A stretch of DNA of 36,614 nt from an uncultured Eubacteriales bacterium (GCA_900319275.1 ONNS01000038.1:1-36614), one strand, 5' to 3'; numbered from the stretch's first letter, positions 17,742 through 25,380 are shown. Numbers and translations: made by a program. The notes: generated by a model not told the origin, from the letters alone.

Positions 17742-18550
17742 AATTGCTTTTCCTCTTCAAACAGTTTTTCCCCTCTCGCCGCCGCGGAAAGCCAAGCGCA
17801 GTATTCCTCCAAATGCTCTCCGGGATATCCCACATGGCCGTAGCCGCTAACCAGCATATACTGCGCATAGGGATAGGCTTTTTTCAGTTTCCTGTGGCAG
17901 AAGCGCCAGGCGGATTCTTCTTTGGAATAGAAGAAGGTCAAACGCTTTTGGAAGTCTCTGTCTATGGCAGGGAAATCAAAGGTCACGCAGGCATCCGCCT
18001 CCCGTTCCAGCGTCTCATCGCTCATATAAGCGGCGTTCTGGCAGATCGGCCCCAGCATATTGCTGTAGCGCTCCGGCTTCCCGCCGGAGAATTTTACAAT
18101 CGTGGGCTCCCGCAGCGCCTCGTCCAGGGTCTTGCCCCGCAGATTTCCCACAATGGTTTTGAACTTGTTTCCCAGCACTGTGGAGACGAACTTCGGTAAG
18201 TGCAGGAAGGGTCCTCCGTCAAAGAAAGCCGCACCCACTTCAATGCCGTTCTTCTTCAACTGGGAGAGAAGCTCCAACCCCATCTCGCCGCCCATGGACT
18301 GTCCGTATACCAGGGCGACGGAGGTCATGGACAGCTCCCGTAAACAGCGGATGACTTCTTCCGCCTCTCCGCGCCGTGAGGTAAAGGGCTTTTCGCTTCC
18401 GGCATACTGTCCATTATAATCCACGGCCAGAATGTGAAAACCCCTTTCCAGCCTGCTTATGATGTTCGCCATAGTGTCCGCATTGCAGAAAGAACCCGGC
18501 AGCATGATGACGGCCGGCGCGTCTTTCTCTCCGTATGTATGAATCCTCAA
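17738..18550 (-). CDS. Alpha/beta-hydrolase, small cytoplasmic type
   Basis: 270 residues with MLPGS near 17-21, nucleophile motif GQSMGG near 83-88, and a C-terminal His in SGYGHVGYPG. Resembles the hydrolases at 21024 and 23045: all three have a short N-terminal strand, a V-x-YDG/NG segment near 45 and a similar length. Starts with TTG at 18548-18550, supported by GGGAGGGGGA upstream. Middle gene of the run, ATGA overlap to the next. Likely an esterase; substrate unknown. Confidence 0.83.
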   Translation of the reverse strand: MRIHTYGEKDAPAVIMLPGSFCNADTMANIISRLERGFHILAVDYNGQYAGSEKPFTSRRGEAEEVIRCLRELSMTSVALVYGQSMGGEMGLELLSQLKKNGIEVGAAFFDGGPFLHLPKFVSTVLGNKFKTIVGNLRGKTLDEALREPTIVKFSGGKPERYSNMLGPICQNAAYMSDETLEREADACVTFDFPAIDRDFQKRLTFFYSKEESAWRFCHRKLKKAYPYAQYMLVSGYGHVGYPGEHLEEYCAWLSAAARGEKLFEEEKQL

Positions 18551-18576
18551 GTCTCATCCCCCTCCCGCTTGTTTTG

Positions 18577-19209
18577 TCAGATACTCTTGCTTCGCTCCCA
18601 GCCGTTTCCGGCGTCGGTCTCATGCCGAACAAAGCGAAAGTCGCAGAGCTCGCCTCCCTGACACAGTGTCTGGGTACGGATGAAATCCGTGTAGGGCAGG
18701 CTCCCGTAGTTGATGATATCCGCCCGGCAGCACATGGCGCCCAGCTTCAACAGTCCGCGCCTCGAGAGGATCTTCTCATAGATGCACTCGTTGCACTCAA
18801 AGTGAAATTCGTCCTTCGGATCGTCCGCATGCCAGGTGTAGCGCCAGCCATAGCCGGAGCCCTTCTTAAAACCGAAGGGAATGATCTTCTTCATCAGCGG
18901 CAGGAAGAAACGCTTCTTTGCCAGCTTCTGCATGCCGGAGGGATCGAGAAACTTCCACATCTCCTCGGAGACGATCCGATAGGACTCTTCCTCGCTGCGG
19001 CCGTGCCGCTGCAGCACCTCGTACAAAGCGATGGAGGTGAGGATCTGCGCCATGTGCTTGGTATTGCCCTTGTCGCAGTACGCCTTTTCCTCTTCGATGA
19101 GCTTCCGTATGCGGGCGTAGACGTCCTCCTGGATCTTGGTCGGAAGGCTCGGGAAATAGTTCTGATAGCGGCTGATCGCCACAAGCTGCTTTGCTTCATA
19201 TTGCTTCAT
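18577..19209 (-). CDS. L-2-amino-thiazoline-4-carboxylic acid (ATC) hydrolase family protein 1
   Basis: 210 residues. An N-terminal helical half of about 110 residues is followed by the Cys-rich catalytic-type core of this family: CNEC (Cys139, Cys142), MCCRAD (Cys160, Cys161, Asp164), R-x2-TL (Arg178, Thr181) and GELCDF (Cys189). The founding Pseudomonas enzyme opens a thiazoline ring to N-carbamoyl-cysteine. Most clostridial members are uncharacterised, so only family-level function is claimed. First gene of the 19.2-15.9 kb operon with three hydrolases. Two further divergent members lie at 26204 and 29378. ATG at 19207-19209 with AAGGGG 9 bases upstream. Confidence 0.82.
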   Translation of the reverse strand: MKQYEAKQLVAISRYQNYFPSLPTKIQEDVYARIRKLIEEEKAYCDKGNTKHMAQILTSIALYEVLQRHGRSEEESYRIVSEEMWKFLDPSGMQKLAKKRFFLPLMKKIIPFGFKKGSGYGWRYTWHADDPKDEFHFECNECIYEKILSRRGLLKLGAMCCRADIINYGSLPYTDFIRTQTLCQGGELCDFRFVRHETDAGNGWERSKSI

Positions 19210-19244
19210 CTTCTGTGGCCCCTTAATTGTTTCAGTTCTGCTCC

Positions 19245-19273
19245 ATTATAGTTTGCAGGCGCTAGCTCACAAA
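19245..19273 (-). promoter_or_regulatory. Possible promoter for the ATC hydrolase 1 operon
   Basis: A perfect TATAAT (19245-19250) lies about 35 bp upstream of the ATC hydrolase 1 ATG. The matching -35 position (19268-19273) reads TTTGTG, a poor match. No GTTAG-N6-CTAAC site is present, so this operon seems outside the TetR regulon. Confidence 0.45.
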
Positions 19274-19276
19274 GAG

Positions 19277-19313
19277 AAAGCGCTGCGGAAATCGGAAAAT
19301 TTCACAGCGCTTT
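19277..19313 (-). terminator. Hairpin downstream of the flavodoxin operon, distal
   Basis: AAAGCGCTG (19277-19285) pairs with CAGCGCTTT (19305-19313). The minus-strand product continues into a short T/C-rich stretch. Probably a backup terminator isolating the next operon. Confidence 0.5.
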
Positions 19314-19360
19314 TGGCTTTTGCCCTATTTTTTCCATCAAGCGGTTGAAAAACCGGTTTG

Positions 19361-19399
19361 AAAGCGGAGATTCAGAAAGCTTTCCGGAATCTCTGCTTT
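19361..19399 (-). terminator. Hairpin directly after the small peptide gene
   Basis: A 13-bp stem with one G-T wobble (19361-19373 with 19387-19399) begins at the base after the TAA of the 29-codon frame. It lies about 100 bp past the flavodoxin stop and probably ends the DUF2325-DUF3793-flavodoxin transcript. Confidence 0.65.
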
Positions 19400-19489
19400 T
19401 TATCTCAGGGCTGCCGCCAGCAGAACCAAAGCAAGCGGCAGCAGCTCACCCAGGAGTTTGCGCCTGATGCGCTTCGCTGCGGCGTCCAT
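19400..19489 (-). CDS. Putative 29-residue single-pass membrane peptide
   Basis: A short frame starting 10 bp after the flavodoxin stop, with GAGGG/GGAAG as ribosome binding site. The product MDAAAKRIRRKLLGELLP, followed by a hydrophobic tail ending in LAAALR, has a basic N-terminus and one hydrophobic helix long enough to touch or span the membrane. Its TAA abuts a terminator stem, so it fits exactly between flavodoxin and the end of the transcript. No homologue recognised. It may be a small membrane partner of the operon or a chance frame in GC-rich DNA. Confidence 0.45.
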   Translation of the reverse strand: MDAAAKRIRRKLLGELLPLALVLLAAALR

Positions 19490-19499
19490 ATCTCTTCCC

Positions 19500-19922
19500 T
19501 CAGGCCAGCGCCTTGCCCAGGGCATTGCAGGCCGCAGCAGCGTCGCCGTCGGGCTCGCCGGCGCAAATCACGCTTTCGCAGGCAAGTTCGATGCCGGAGG
19601 CCTCGCAGTCGGCTTCCCATTTGCGCATCCACTCCCCGTCGCCCCAGCCGTAGGAGCCGAAGAGCGCGACCGCCTTGGAGGCCAGCTTCTTCTTGACATT
19701 GTCGAACATGGGCTCAAAGTCGCTGTCTTCCAGGGATTCATCCCCCATGGCGGGGCAGCCGAAGGCAATGGCGTCATAGGCGGTCAGATCGGCGGCGGCA
19801 GCCTGGCTGCACTCCAACAGCACTGCGTCAGCTCCAGCCTCACGCATCCCGGCCAGCACGGCGTCCGCCATGGCGGCGGTGTTGCCGGTACCACTCCAAT
19901 AGACAACTGCGGTTTTTTTCAT
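19500..19922 (-). CDS. Flavodoxin
   Basis: 140 residues. The FMN phosphate-binding loop WSGTGNTAAMA lies at about residues 9-19, and the isoalloxazine loops GCPAMGDESLED (about 58) and GSYGWGDGEWM (about 93) are typical of short-chain flavodoxins. It carries electrons in the cytoplasm and often replaces ferredoxin under iron limitation. The ATG at 19920-19922 was chosen because homology begins there; the open frame extends 53 codons upstream into the preceding gene. Co-transcribed with DUF3793 and DUF2325 from a promoter with two TetR-type operators. This context suggests a role in metal or cofactor handling, for example reducing an imported chelate. Confidence 0.93.
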   Translation of the reverse strand: MKKTAVVYWSGTGNTAAMADAVLAGMREAGADAVLLECSQAAAADLTAYDAIAFGCPAMGDESLEDSDFEPMFDNVKKKLASKAVALFGSYGWGDGEWMRKWEADCEASGIELACESVICAGEPDGDAAAACNALGKALA

Positions 19923-19954
19923 GCTTGTCTGTTCCTTTCTTAAAAAATAAACGA

Positions 19955-20506
19955 TCAGATGGCCACGGCAAGCTGGTCCAGTCCCATCCCCTGCCGCAGG
20001 CAGCGGCAGTAGCTGTCGGTGCAGCGCTGGAAGCGCTCGAACAGGCGCTGTGCCTTTTCCTCGTCGCCGTATACCTTCCACATGCCGATGCGCTTGTAGT
20101 TGGCGGCGTGGTTTTCGATGAAGCCCTGCACGTCCTCCGGCGGGTATCCGAGGAACAGACCGATCTCATGGGGAAAATCCTCGCTCTCGCGGAAGCGCTT
20201 GACCAGGCAGCTGACACAGGCGCTGCAGCCCTCCGTGGGATAGCCCGCCTTGCACAGCAGGCTCTGTGCCAGGCTGTTCTGCAGATCCTTTTTCAGCCCT
20301 TCCGGACGGAACAGATACAGCAGCGCCCGCTTTTCTCCGAAGCGCAGCGGCAACAGGCACAGCCCGCGGCGCACATAGCTGCGGTTGAAGGCGCGGATCT
20401 CCTCCTCCAGCTCTTCTCTGCTGTCATAGGCGCAGGGGAAGAGGTTACCGCTTTTGATCCCGGCCAGCGTCGGCGCGCACTGGCGTACCACGGTCTCGTC
20501 CGACAT
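19955..20506 (-). CDS. DUF3793 family protein
   Basis: 183 residues. Recognised by the conserved N-terminal CAPTLAGIKSGNLFPC, the LLPLRFGEKRALLYLFRP segment and the C-terminal IGLFLGYPPEDVQGFI and VYGDEEKA. Several cysteines (GYPTEGCSACVSCL near 90) could bind a metal or cofactor. The biochemical function is unknown; in clostridia the family occurs with flavodoxin and DUF2325, often near ferrous-iron (Feo) genes, so iron-linked activity is a fair inference. Start ATG overlaps the DUF2325 stop by one base (TGATG). Confidence 0.88.
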   Translation of the reverse strand: MSDETVVRQCAPTLAGIKSGNLFPCAYDSREELEEEIRAFNRSYVRRGLCLLPLRFGEKRALLYLFRPEGLKKDLQNSLAQSLLCKAGYPTEGCSACVSCLVKRFRESEDFPHEIGLFLGYPPEDVQGFIENHAANYKRIGMWKVYGDEEKAQRLFERFQRCTDSYCRCLRQGMGLDQLAVAI

Positions 20507-20784
20507 CAGGCATACTTCTCCAACACCTTGCGCAGCGCGGAGACCGAACTGGTGGGGCAGTGTTCGATATAGCAGTCCTGGCCTCTCAGCTCGCTCATGG
20601 CGCCCTGCAGCATTTTGTGGGACATACAGCTGGTGAAGAGGATCACCAGGTCCGGGCTGCCGAGCTTTTTCCTGACGCCGCCCACGGGCTTGATGAGCAC
20701 CTTGGCGTCATGCTTGTAATCACGACACAGCGCCTTGTAGTTGCGTTCCATACACTCGTTTCCGCCTAGAATCACAACACTCAT
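20506..20784 (-). CDS. DUF2325 domain protein
   Basis: 92 residues, a compact Rossmann-like fold typical of DUF2325: VVILGGNECMERNYKALC at the N-terminus and DLVILFTSCMSHKM in the middle, with a CYIEHCPTSSVSAL tail. Unknown function; common in clostridial operons with flavodoxin and DUF3793. The start ATG at 20782-20784 has GGAG 9 bases upstream. First gene of the operon directly downstream of the two-operator promoter. Confidence 0.88.
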   Translation of the reverse strand: MSVVILGGNECMERNYKALCRDYKHDAKVLIKPVGGVRKKLGSPDLVILFTSCMSHKMLQGAMSELRGQDCYIEHCPTSSVSALRKVLEKYA

Positions 20785-20816
20785 ACAGCCATCTCCTTTG
20801 CTGTCGGATTGTTTGA

Positions 20817-20869
20817 GTTAGTCATCTCTAACCATCTTTTATTATAGTTAGCGGCCTCTAACTTGTCAA
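20817..20869 (-). promoter_or_regulatory. Consensus promoter with two GTTAG-N6-CTAAC operators
   Basis: Minus strand: a perfect -35 TTGACA (20864-20869) and perfect -10 TATAAT (20841-20846), spacer exactly 17 bp. The first operator GTTAG-N6-CTAAC (20847-20862) fills 16 of the 17 spacer bases. The second (20817-20832) lies in the early leader. Both match the tetR operator. A promoter this strong would be fully active unless repressed, so it is almost certainly under tight TetR repression. Confidence 0.85.
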
Positions 20870-20909
20870 GAGCTTTTTGCGTTTTTCTTGCCCCCTCTGC
20901 GGGAAAGCC

Positions 20910-20937
20910 GACGGCAGACGTTCTCACATCTGCCGTC
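20910..20937 (-). terminator. Hairpin downstream of the 26.9-21.0 kb operon
   Basis: GACGGCAGA (20910-20918) pairs with TCTGCCGTC (20929-20937), about 90 bp past the hydrolase stop and before the flavodoxin promoter. No strong T-tract follows. Confidence 0.45.
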
Positions 20938-21023
20938 TGTCCACTTTATTCCGAATCCCGCTGATTGAGCCACGCCGCCTATGGAAACGCGTTGTTCCGG
21001 TTTCCCTTTCCTTTTCATATCCG

Positions 21024-21824
21024 TTATCCTTCGTATGCTCTTTCCGTTCGCCCTTCGTGGGCTTCGAGCTCCATAAACTCGTCGATCGCCTTCAGCACCG
21101 GCACGGTGTACTGCTCCCCGCCGAAGAGCCATTGCTCATGCTGCATGTCGAATTCCCGGATCTCCGGATCCCGGAAATATTTCTTGTAGCGCTTCAGATA
21201 CTTCTCTCCCATTTTGTTGGCGTAGATGAAATGGACCTTGGTGCCCTCCACTTGGATATCATCTTTGAGCCAGGTGAGCAGGTCCGTATAATACTCGTTT
21301 TTGATGGACTCAGGGCGGAATTTGGCAAAGCAGCCCATGAAGCGGTCCGCCGTCTCGTCGTTCATTTCAAAGAAGCTCTTGAGCTTTTCTCTGGTTTTGG
21401 CCATCTTCTTTTCGCTCTTGGTAAAGCTGGTCAGCAGCGGGACTACCAGCTTCGACTGCAGCCAGGCGCTGAACTTTCCGCTCTGGTCCAGATCCGGGCT
21501 GCCGAAAATGCCATGGTCGATGTGGATGTTCTCCCGCTGGATCAGTTGGCCGACGAAGCTGCTGCCCAGAGAGGAACCGATCGCCCCGTCCAGGCGTCCG
21601 CCGTGTTTTTCTTTGATGTAGTTTTCAATCTTTTCTGTGACCGTGATCATGTCGGGGAAAATGGTATCGCTGCCGTCAAAGCCGTCGTAGTTGACGCAGA
21701 TCAGGTGATACTTCTCGCCCAGACGGTCCAGCACCGCAGCGAAGTTCGTCTGATAGTCGCAGGCCGTCCCCGGCAGCAGCATCAAGGTCTTTCCGGACGG
21801 ATTGCCCATTTCAACAAATTGCAT
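21024..21824 (-). CDS. Alpha/beta-hydrolase, small cytoplasmic type
   Basis: 266 residues. LLPGTACDYQTNF (about 16-28) covers the oxyanion region, GSSLGS (about 83-88) is the nucleophile motif, and a C-terminal His lies in QHEQWLFGG. Closest in the window to 23045-23839; both read MxFxExG at the start and H(L/V)I-x-V-x-YDGF near residue 45. Last gene of the operon that begins at the ATC hydrolase at 26875. ATG with GGAGGG upstream. Substrate unknown. Confidence 0.83.
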   Translation of the reverse strand: MQFVEMGNPSGKTLMLLPGTACDYQTNFAAVLDRLGEKYHLICVNYDGFDGSDTIFPDMITVTEKIENYIKEKHGGRLDGAIGSSLGSSFVGQLIQRENIHIDHGIFGSPDLDQSGKFSAWLQSKLVVPLLTSFTKSEKKMAKTREKLKSFFEMNDETADRFMGCFAKFRPESIKNEYYTDLLTWLKDDIQVEGTKVHFIYANKMGEKYLKRYKKYFRDPEIREFDMQHEQWLFGGEQYTVPVLKAIDEFMELEAHEGRTERAYEG

Positions 21825-21837
21825 GGTTACACCCTCC

Positions 21838-22332
21838 TTATTTCAGGATCAGGGCCATGATCCCGGATAGGATGGCGGCAATAAGCGCCATGCCCACGGT
21901 TCCCATGATCCATTTCCGCTGCTTGTCCTTCGCCGTGATATACGGCCGTAAATCCTCCGTGCCCGGGATGATCCAGGCCTTGGTATGACCGACCCAATAC
22001 TCGTCGATCAAAATGCGGTCGATCAGATTCATGATGGACAGGATCACGAAGGCCTGCCAGAAACCAGGCCAGAAACCCCGCGCACCGTTGATGGCATATA
22101 CACACAGAATCACATAAATCAGATAGCCCGGAAGGCACAGGCTCTTAAAGCGCACGCTCCGCTTCCGGATCTCCTCCATGGTGGTCAGGCCCATCTTGAC
22201 GACCCGCTCCTGCACTTTTGGATCATACAAATGCACCATGCCGACGGCGCCGTTTCGGATGCCGATGGCGCAGACAAGGTAGAGCAGAAAACCCAGCCCA
22301 AGGCCTTCCACGATCAGTTTAAGTGCAGTCAC
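21838..22332 (-). CDS. Four-helix integral membrane protein, family 1
   Basis: 164 residues with about four hydrophobic segments (near 5-25, 65-85, 90-110, 140-163) and a polar loop containing LIDEYWVGHTKAWIIPGTEDL. Starts with GTG overlapping the preceding stop (GTGA). Related in layout to 23904-24401, which has a corresponding LID loop before its last helix. No named family; possibly a small enzyme or transporter subunit. It sits between two membrane/hydrolase pairs in the operon. Confidence 0.7.
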   Translation of the reverse strand: MTALKLIVEGLGLGFLLYLVCAIGIRNGAVGMVHLYDPKVQERVVKMGLTTMEEIRKRSVRFKSLCLPGYLIYVILCVYAINGARGFWPGFWQAFVILSIMNLIDRILIDEYWVGHTKAWIIPGTEDLRPYITAKDKQRKWIMGTVGMALIAAILSGIMALILK

Positions 22333-23048
22333 CTATTGTCCGTCCTTTCGTCTATCTTGATCGCTTGTATGCCGCCGAGGAACATCACAATCCAGCCAAA
22401 GCTCTCAAAGCCTGACGCGAAGCCGTTGAAGGGCAGCGGGAGGATCCACTCCAGCAGGAATCCGATCACGGCCACCAGCAGCGGGGCCGCCAGCACCCAA
22501 AGCTTTTTCAGCGGCAGCACGCCCCTTAGAATAATGGCGATCCATCCACCTGTGGAGGTGATCCCCAGCACAACAAACGATACCCAGTACGGGACTGCCT
22601 GCACTGTGTAAGATCGGTTCCAGGCTGCCACAGCTCTTGCCGTATCGCCCTGCGCGGCTTCATAGATGACGTTGTAGTTGTGGATCAGCGTTCCGCAGGC
22701 CAAGTGGAAATAGATAAAAACCATGCATCCCCAGTAGAGCCCCGCGATATACAGCTTCAGGAAACGGCGGCTCCACTTGTCGCCGCACCGGGCCAGCTTT
22801 TCGTTCAAATACCGCACAAAAGCCAGCGCGGCGACCATGTACAGCACGGTTCCGATCAGCCCGCCGATATTGGAAAGAGCGATCCGCCAGTCCGTGATCG
22901 TGAGCCAGCCAGACGAGATCATAAAAGAAATTGCCGTGCTGTTCTTCGGCTCAAGGCCCATGCAGTAGTCGCCGATGATGCACAGGATCATGGCAGGGAT
23001 GATCCACAGCATCCGCTTTGTGATCTTTTCCCGTTCCTGGGATGTCAT
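22329..23048 (-). CDS. Seven-helix integral membrane protein (DUF6796-like)
   Basis: 239 residues, about seven hydrophobic segments. An early Gly-Asp in helix 1 (ILCIIGDYCMG) and conserved polar positions in later helices (GGLIGTVLY, FHLACGTLIHNY) are shared with 25370-26065 (LLTLFGDCMIG, VHLPCGVLLWIY). The two are therefore paralogues in one operon. I believe this corresponds to DUF6796 but cannot check. Overlaps the preceding hydrolase stop by ATGA. Function unknown. Confidence 0.68.
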   Translation of the reverse strand: MTSQEREKITKRMLWIIPAMILCIIGDYCMGLEPKNSTAISFMISSGWLTITDWRIALSNIGGLIGTVLYMVAALAFVRYLNEKLARCGDKWSRRFLKLYIAGLYWGCMVFIYFHLACGTLIHNYNVIYEAAQGDTARAVAAWNRSYTVQAVPYWVSFVVLGITSTGGWIAIILRGVLPLKKLWVLAAPLLVAVIGFLLEWILPLPFNGFASGFESFGWIVMFLGGIQAIKIDERTDNR

Positions 23049-23839
23049 GCTTTTTCCTCCTTCTTTCTGGCGTGTCGGTGGGCCTTGTCCACCTCTTCGA
23101 TGAATTGCTCCGTGTTCTCGCCCACCAGGCCGCCGTGGCCCATATCCTCAAAGATCCTGCAGGTGAAGGGATAGCCTTTCGCTTTCAGTTCATCCAGGTT
23201 GGCCGAAAGCTTTTTGTCCACGGTTCCCTTGATCCCGTACCAGATGTGCATATCCGTATGGGCGAAGGCGCTGTAGTCTGTTTTCTTGCCGATCAGGCAC
23301 TCGTCCTGGTTCTTCCAGCTTCGCCAGCTGGCTTTGGTGTAGAGGATCCTGTCGGCCTCCTCTATGCTGCGGCCCGTGATCTTCGCCAGAAACCGCTTGC
23401 GCAGCTTTCCCGCCCGACCCATGACAACGAAGAAGGTCCAGGTAAAGAAAAACAGATACAGCTCTTTCAACGCCTCGCTTTTGATATCCGGGTAGTCCCG
23501 CAGAGACATGCCGTCGGCAATGGTCGTGGTGATTTGCAGGCGGTTGTCCTCCAGCACCTGCATCAGCGTCCGGCAGCCGTAGGAGAGGCCGTAGAGGATA
23601 TCCACCCTGCCGCCGTAGTTTGCGATAATGTAGTCCTCCAGCCCCCTGGCCTCCCAGGCCACGGAGCGAAACTCCGTCTCCGGCTCGGAGGGGTTGAAGC
23701 CGTCATAGGCAACCAGGATCACATGATATTTCTCCGCGATCTTCTTCGCGGTGGGAAGAACGCCGAGATAGCTGGTCCCGCCGCCGTGGAGAAGCACCAT
23801 CAATTCCTCGTTTTCCCGGCCAAATTCAAAATACTTCAT
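23045..23839 (-). CDS. Alpha/beta-hydrolase, small cytoplasmic type
   Basis: 264 residues. LLHGGGTSYLG (about 15-25) has an HGGG oxyanion motif, GLSYGC (about 83-88) carries the nucleophile, and EDMGHGGLVG gives the late His. Twin of 21024-21824. ATG at 23839 with AGAGGAG upstream; overlaps the next gene by 4 bp. Together with the adjacent seven-helix protein it may act on a membrane-linked substrate. Confidence 0.85.
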   Translation of the reverse strand: MKYFEFGRENEELMVLLHGGGTSYLGVLPTAKKIAEKYHVILVAYDGFNPSEPETEFRSVAWEARGLEDYIIANYGGRVDILYGLSYGCRTLMQVLEDNRLQITTTIADGMSLRDYPDIKSEALKELYLFFFTWTFFVVMGRAGKLRKRFLAKITGRSIEEADRILYTKASWRSWKNQDECLIGKKTDYSAFAHTDMHIWYGIKGTVDKKLSANLDELKAKGYPFTCRIFEDMGHGGLVGENTEQFIEEVDKAHRHARKKEEKA

Positions 23840-23903
23840 GGGAAAGATACTCCTCTGTTTTTTGTCGCCTCATTGAATCCGTGCCCCAAGCCTTCCCTCG
23901 GGA

Positions 23904-24401
23904 TCAGGACAGGGTGCAGATCCAGGCCGCCAGCGCGGACACCGCGGGAAAGATGACAAACAGCTTCAGCAGCTGGCTTTTGATGTTGAAGCCGTACTTC
24001 CTTCCTTCCATCACATGCGCCGCCTCGGGGTAATAATGCTGGAAGAAGTGGAATTTCAAAAGCAGGAAGTTGTCGATAAGAGCCATGTCACAGATCTTAT
24101 AGACGGTAAAGATCAGCACAAAACGCAAAAAGAATTGCCGGAACGTAAAACCGCTTCGAATGCCGTCCCAGACGGCGATCACGCCTACGCCGAGGATCAT
24201 CAGAACACTGATGATAAAGAGGGTCCAGCCGATCGCCCTTGCCCCGTAGAAGAGCTCCTGCTCTCTCTGGATCAGCACGTCTTTCGCTTCCTTGGGAGCG
24301 GAGGAGAAAAACTTGTTGTCCTGAATAAACGCCACGCAGGATATCAGCATCAATGCCATCGCCGCGCAAAATACAATTGACAGAAAAATGGTTAAAACCA
24401 T
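23904..24401 (-). CDS. Four-helix integral membrane protein, family 1
   Basis: 165 residues from the ATG at 24399-24401, which has GGGAGG upstream; a longer frame to 24482 lies inside the preceding gene. About four hydrophobic segments and a loop MALIDNFLLLKFHFF followed by PEAAHVMEGRKYGFN. Distant relative of 21838-22332. Immediately follows the PanE-like gene (4-bp gap). Function unknown. Confidence 0.68.
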   Translation of the reverse strand: MVLTIFLSIVFCAAMALMLISCVAFIQDNKFFSSAPKEAKDVLIQREQELFYGARAIGWTLFIISVLMILGVGVIAVWDGIRSGFTFRQFFLRFVLIFTVYKICDMALIDNFLLLKFHFFQHYYPEAAHVMEGRKYGFNIKSQLLKLFVIFPAVSALAAWICTLS

Positions 24402-24405
24402 GATG

Positions 24406-25380
24406 TTATCCTCCCAAAAGTGGCTCCTTGCCGCCTTGTTCAAGCCACTGGTAAAACTGCTCATGCAGCTTGAGCATCTCATCCGGCGCTTTCATCGAGT
24501 GCCGGTACATGAATCGATCCCCAAAGGAACTTTGAAAGACAAAGCCAAGGATCCATCCGACAAGCGGAGCGGGAAGCAGGCGAAACACCTGCATTTTTCC
24601 AGGGGACAGCCGGATTTTTCGGACCGCGATCGCGCTGAGGTTATCCCGGATCTGCTTTGCGGTTTTTCTCATGAGCGCTGCGTCTCGTCCAGCGTTCTCG
24701 GGGTCTGCCGCCTCATAATACGCGTCGGCGATCGGCACGACCATCGCCAGATGGCAGAGCTGCCAGGCGTGCATGTCCGGCACGATCTGATATGGAATCT
24801 TCGCCCGGCTGAGAACACGGGCGAGCTCTCTTTCTCTTCCATCTGTTTTCCCGAAGGTCGTCGGCTGGATAAGCCGCGGCGTCAGGGCCGCGTCCAGCAC
24901 ATTCCCGTCAAAGCCGCCGCCCGCGCCAGGGAAGGCGGGGATGATCCGCCCCTCTCCGCAGATCGCCTCCCATTGGTCATAGGTCTCCAGCGAATTGACC
25001 ATGGTGACGATCGTTGGGCTGACGTTTTGCCGAAGCTCTTCCAACGCCGAATGCAGCTGGTTTTCCCGGACGGTCAAAAAGACAAGATCATAGCGGCCTT
25101 CCGGTTCAATCGCTGAAAGCACTTGAATGGGTACTCTTCGGATCTCTCCTTTGCGCTTCACAATCAGTCCATCCTGTGTCAGGCTTTCCAGCCGCCGCCC
25201 TCGCGCATAAATCGATACGTCGTATCCGGCCTCCGCAAGCAGCGCGCCGTACAGGCAACCGATCACACCGGCGCCGAAAATCAGGATTCTCACGGGCTGC
25301 CACGCCTCCTCCCGCTTCAGCAGCCGGATCCGCTTTTGGAAGCCGGGAAAAGAGAGCTTTTCTGTACGATCATCTTTCAT
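24406..25380 (-). CDS. PanE/ApbA-like NADP-binding oxidoreductase lacking the catalytic Lys
   Basis: 324 residues. A Rossmann motif GAGVIGCLYGALLAEAG lies near residues 36-52, the nucleotide-specificity strand ends in YARGRR, and a MVNSLE region matches the LQNGLG element of ketopantoate reductases. In the C-terminal domain the family has W-R-K-L-A-V-N, with catalytic Lys and substrate-binding Asn residues. Here the stretch is W-Q-L-C-H-L-A, so Lys and both Asn are lost. A different 2-keto acid or imine substrate, or loss of activity, is likely, so it should not be counted as panE. ATG at 25380 overlaps the upstream stop by 11 bp. A GTG at codon 30, after GGAGG, is an alternative that begins right at the Rossmann fold. 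Confidence 0.78.
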   Translation of the reverse strand: MKDDRTEKLSFPGFQKRIRLLKREEAWQPVRILIFGAGVIGCLYGALLAEAGYDVSIYARGRRLESLTQDGLIVKRKGEIRRVPIQVLSAIEPEGRYDLVFLTVRENQLHSALEELRQNVSPTIVTMVNSLETYDQWEAICGEGRIIPAFPGAGGGFDGNVLDAALTPRLIQPTTFGKTDGRERELARVLSRAKIPYQIVPDMHAWQLCHLAMVVPIADAYYEAADPENAGRDAALMRKTAKQIRDNLSAIAVRKIRLSPGKMQVFRLLPAPLVGWILGFVFQSSFGDRFMYRHSMKAPDEMLKLHEQFYQWLEQGGKEPLLGG

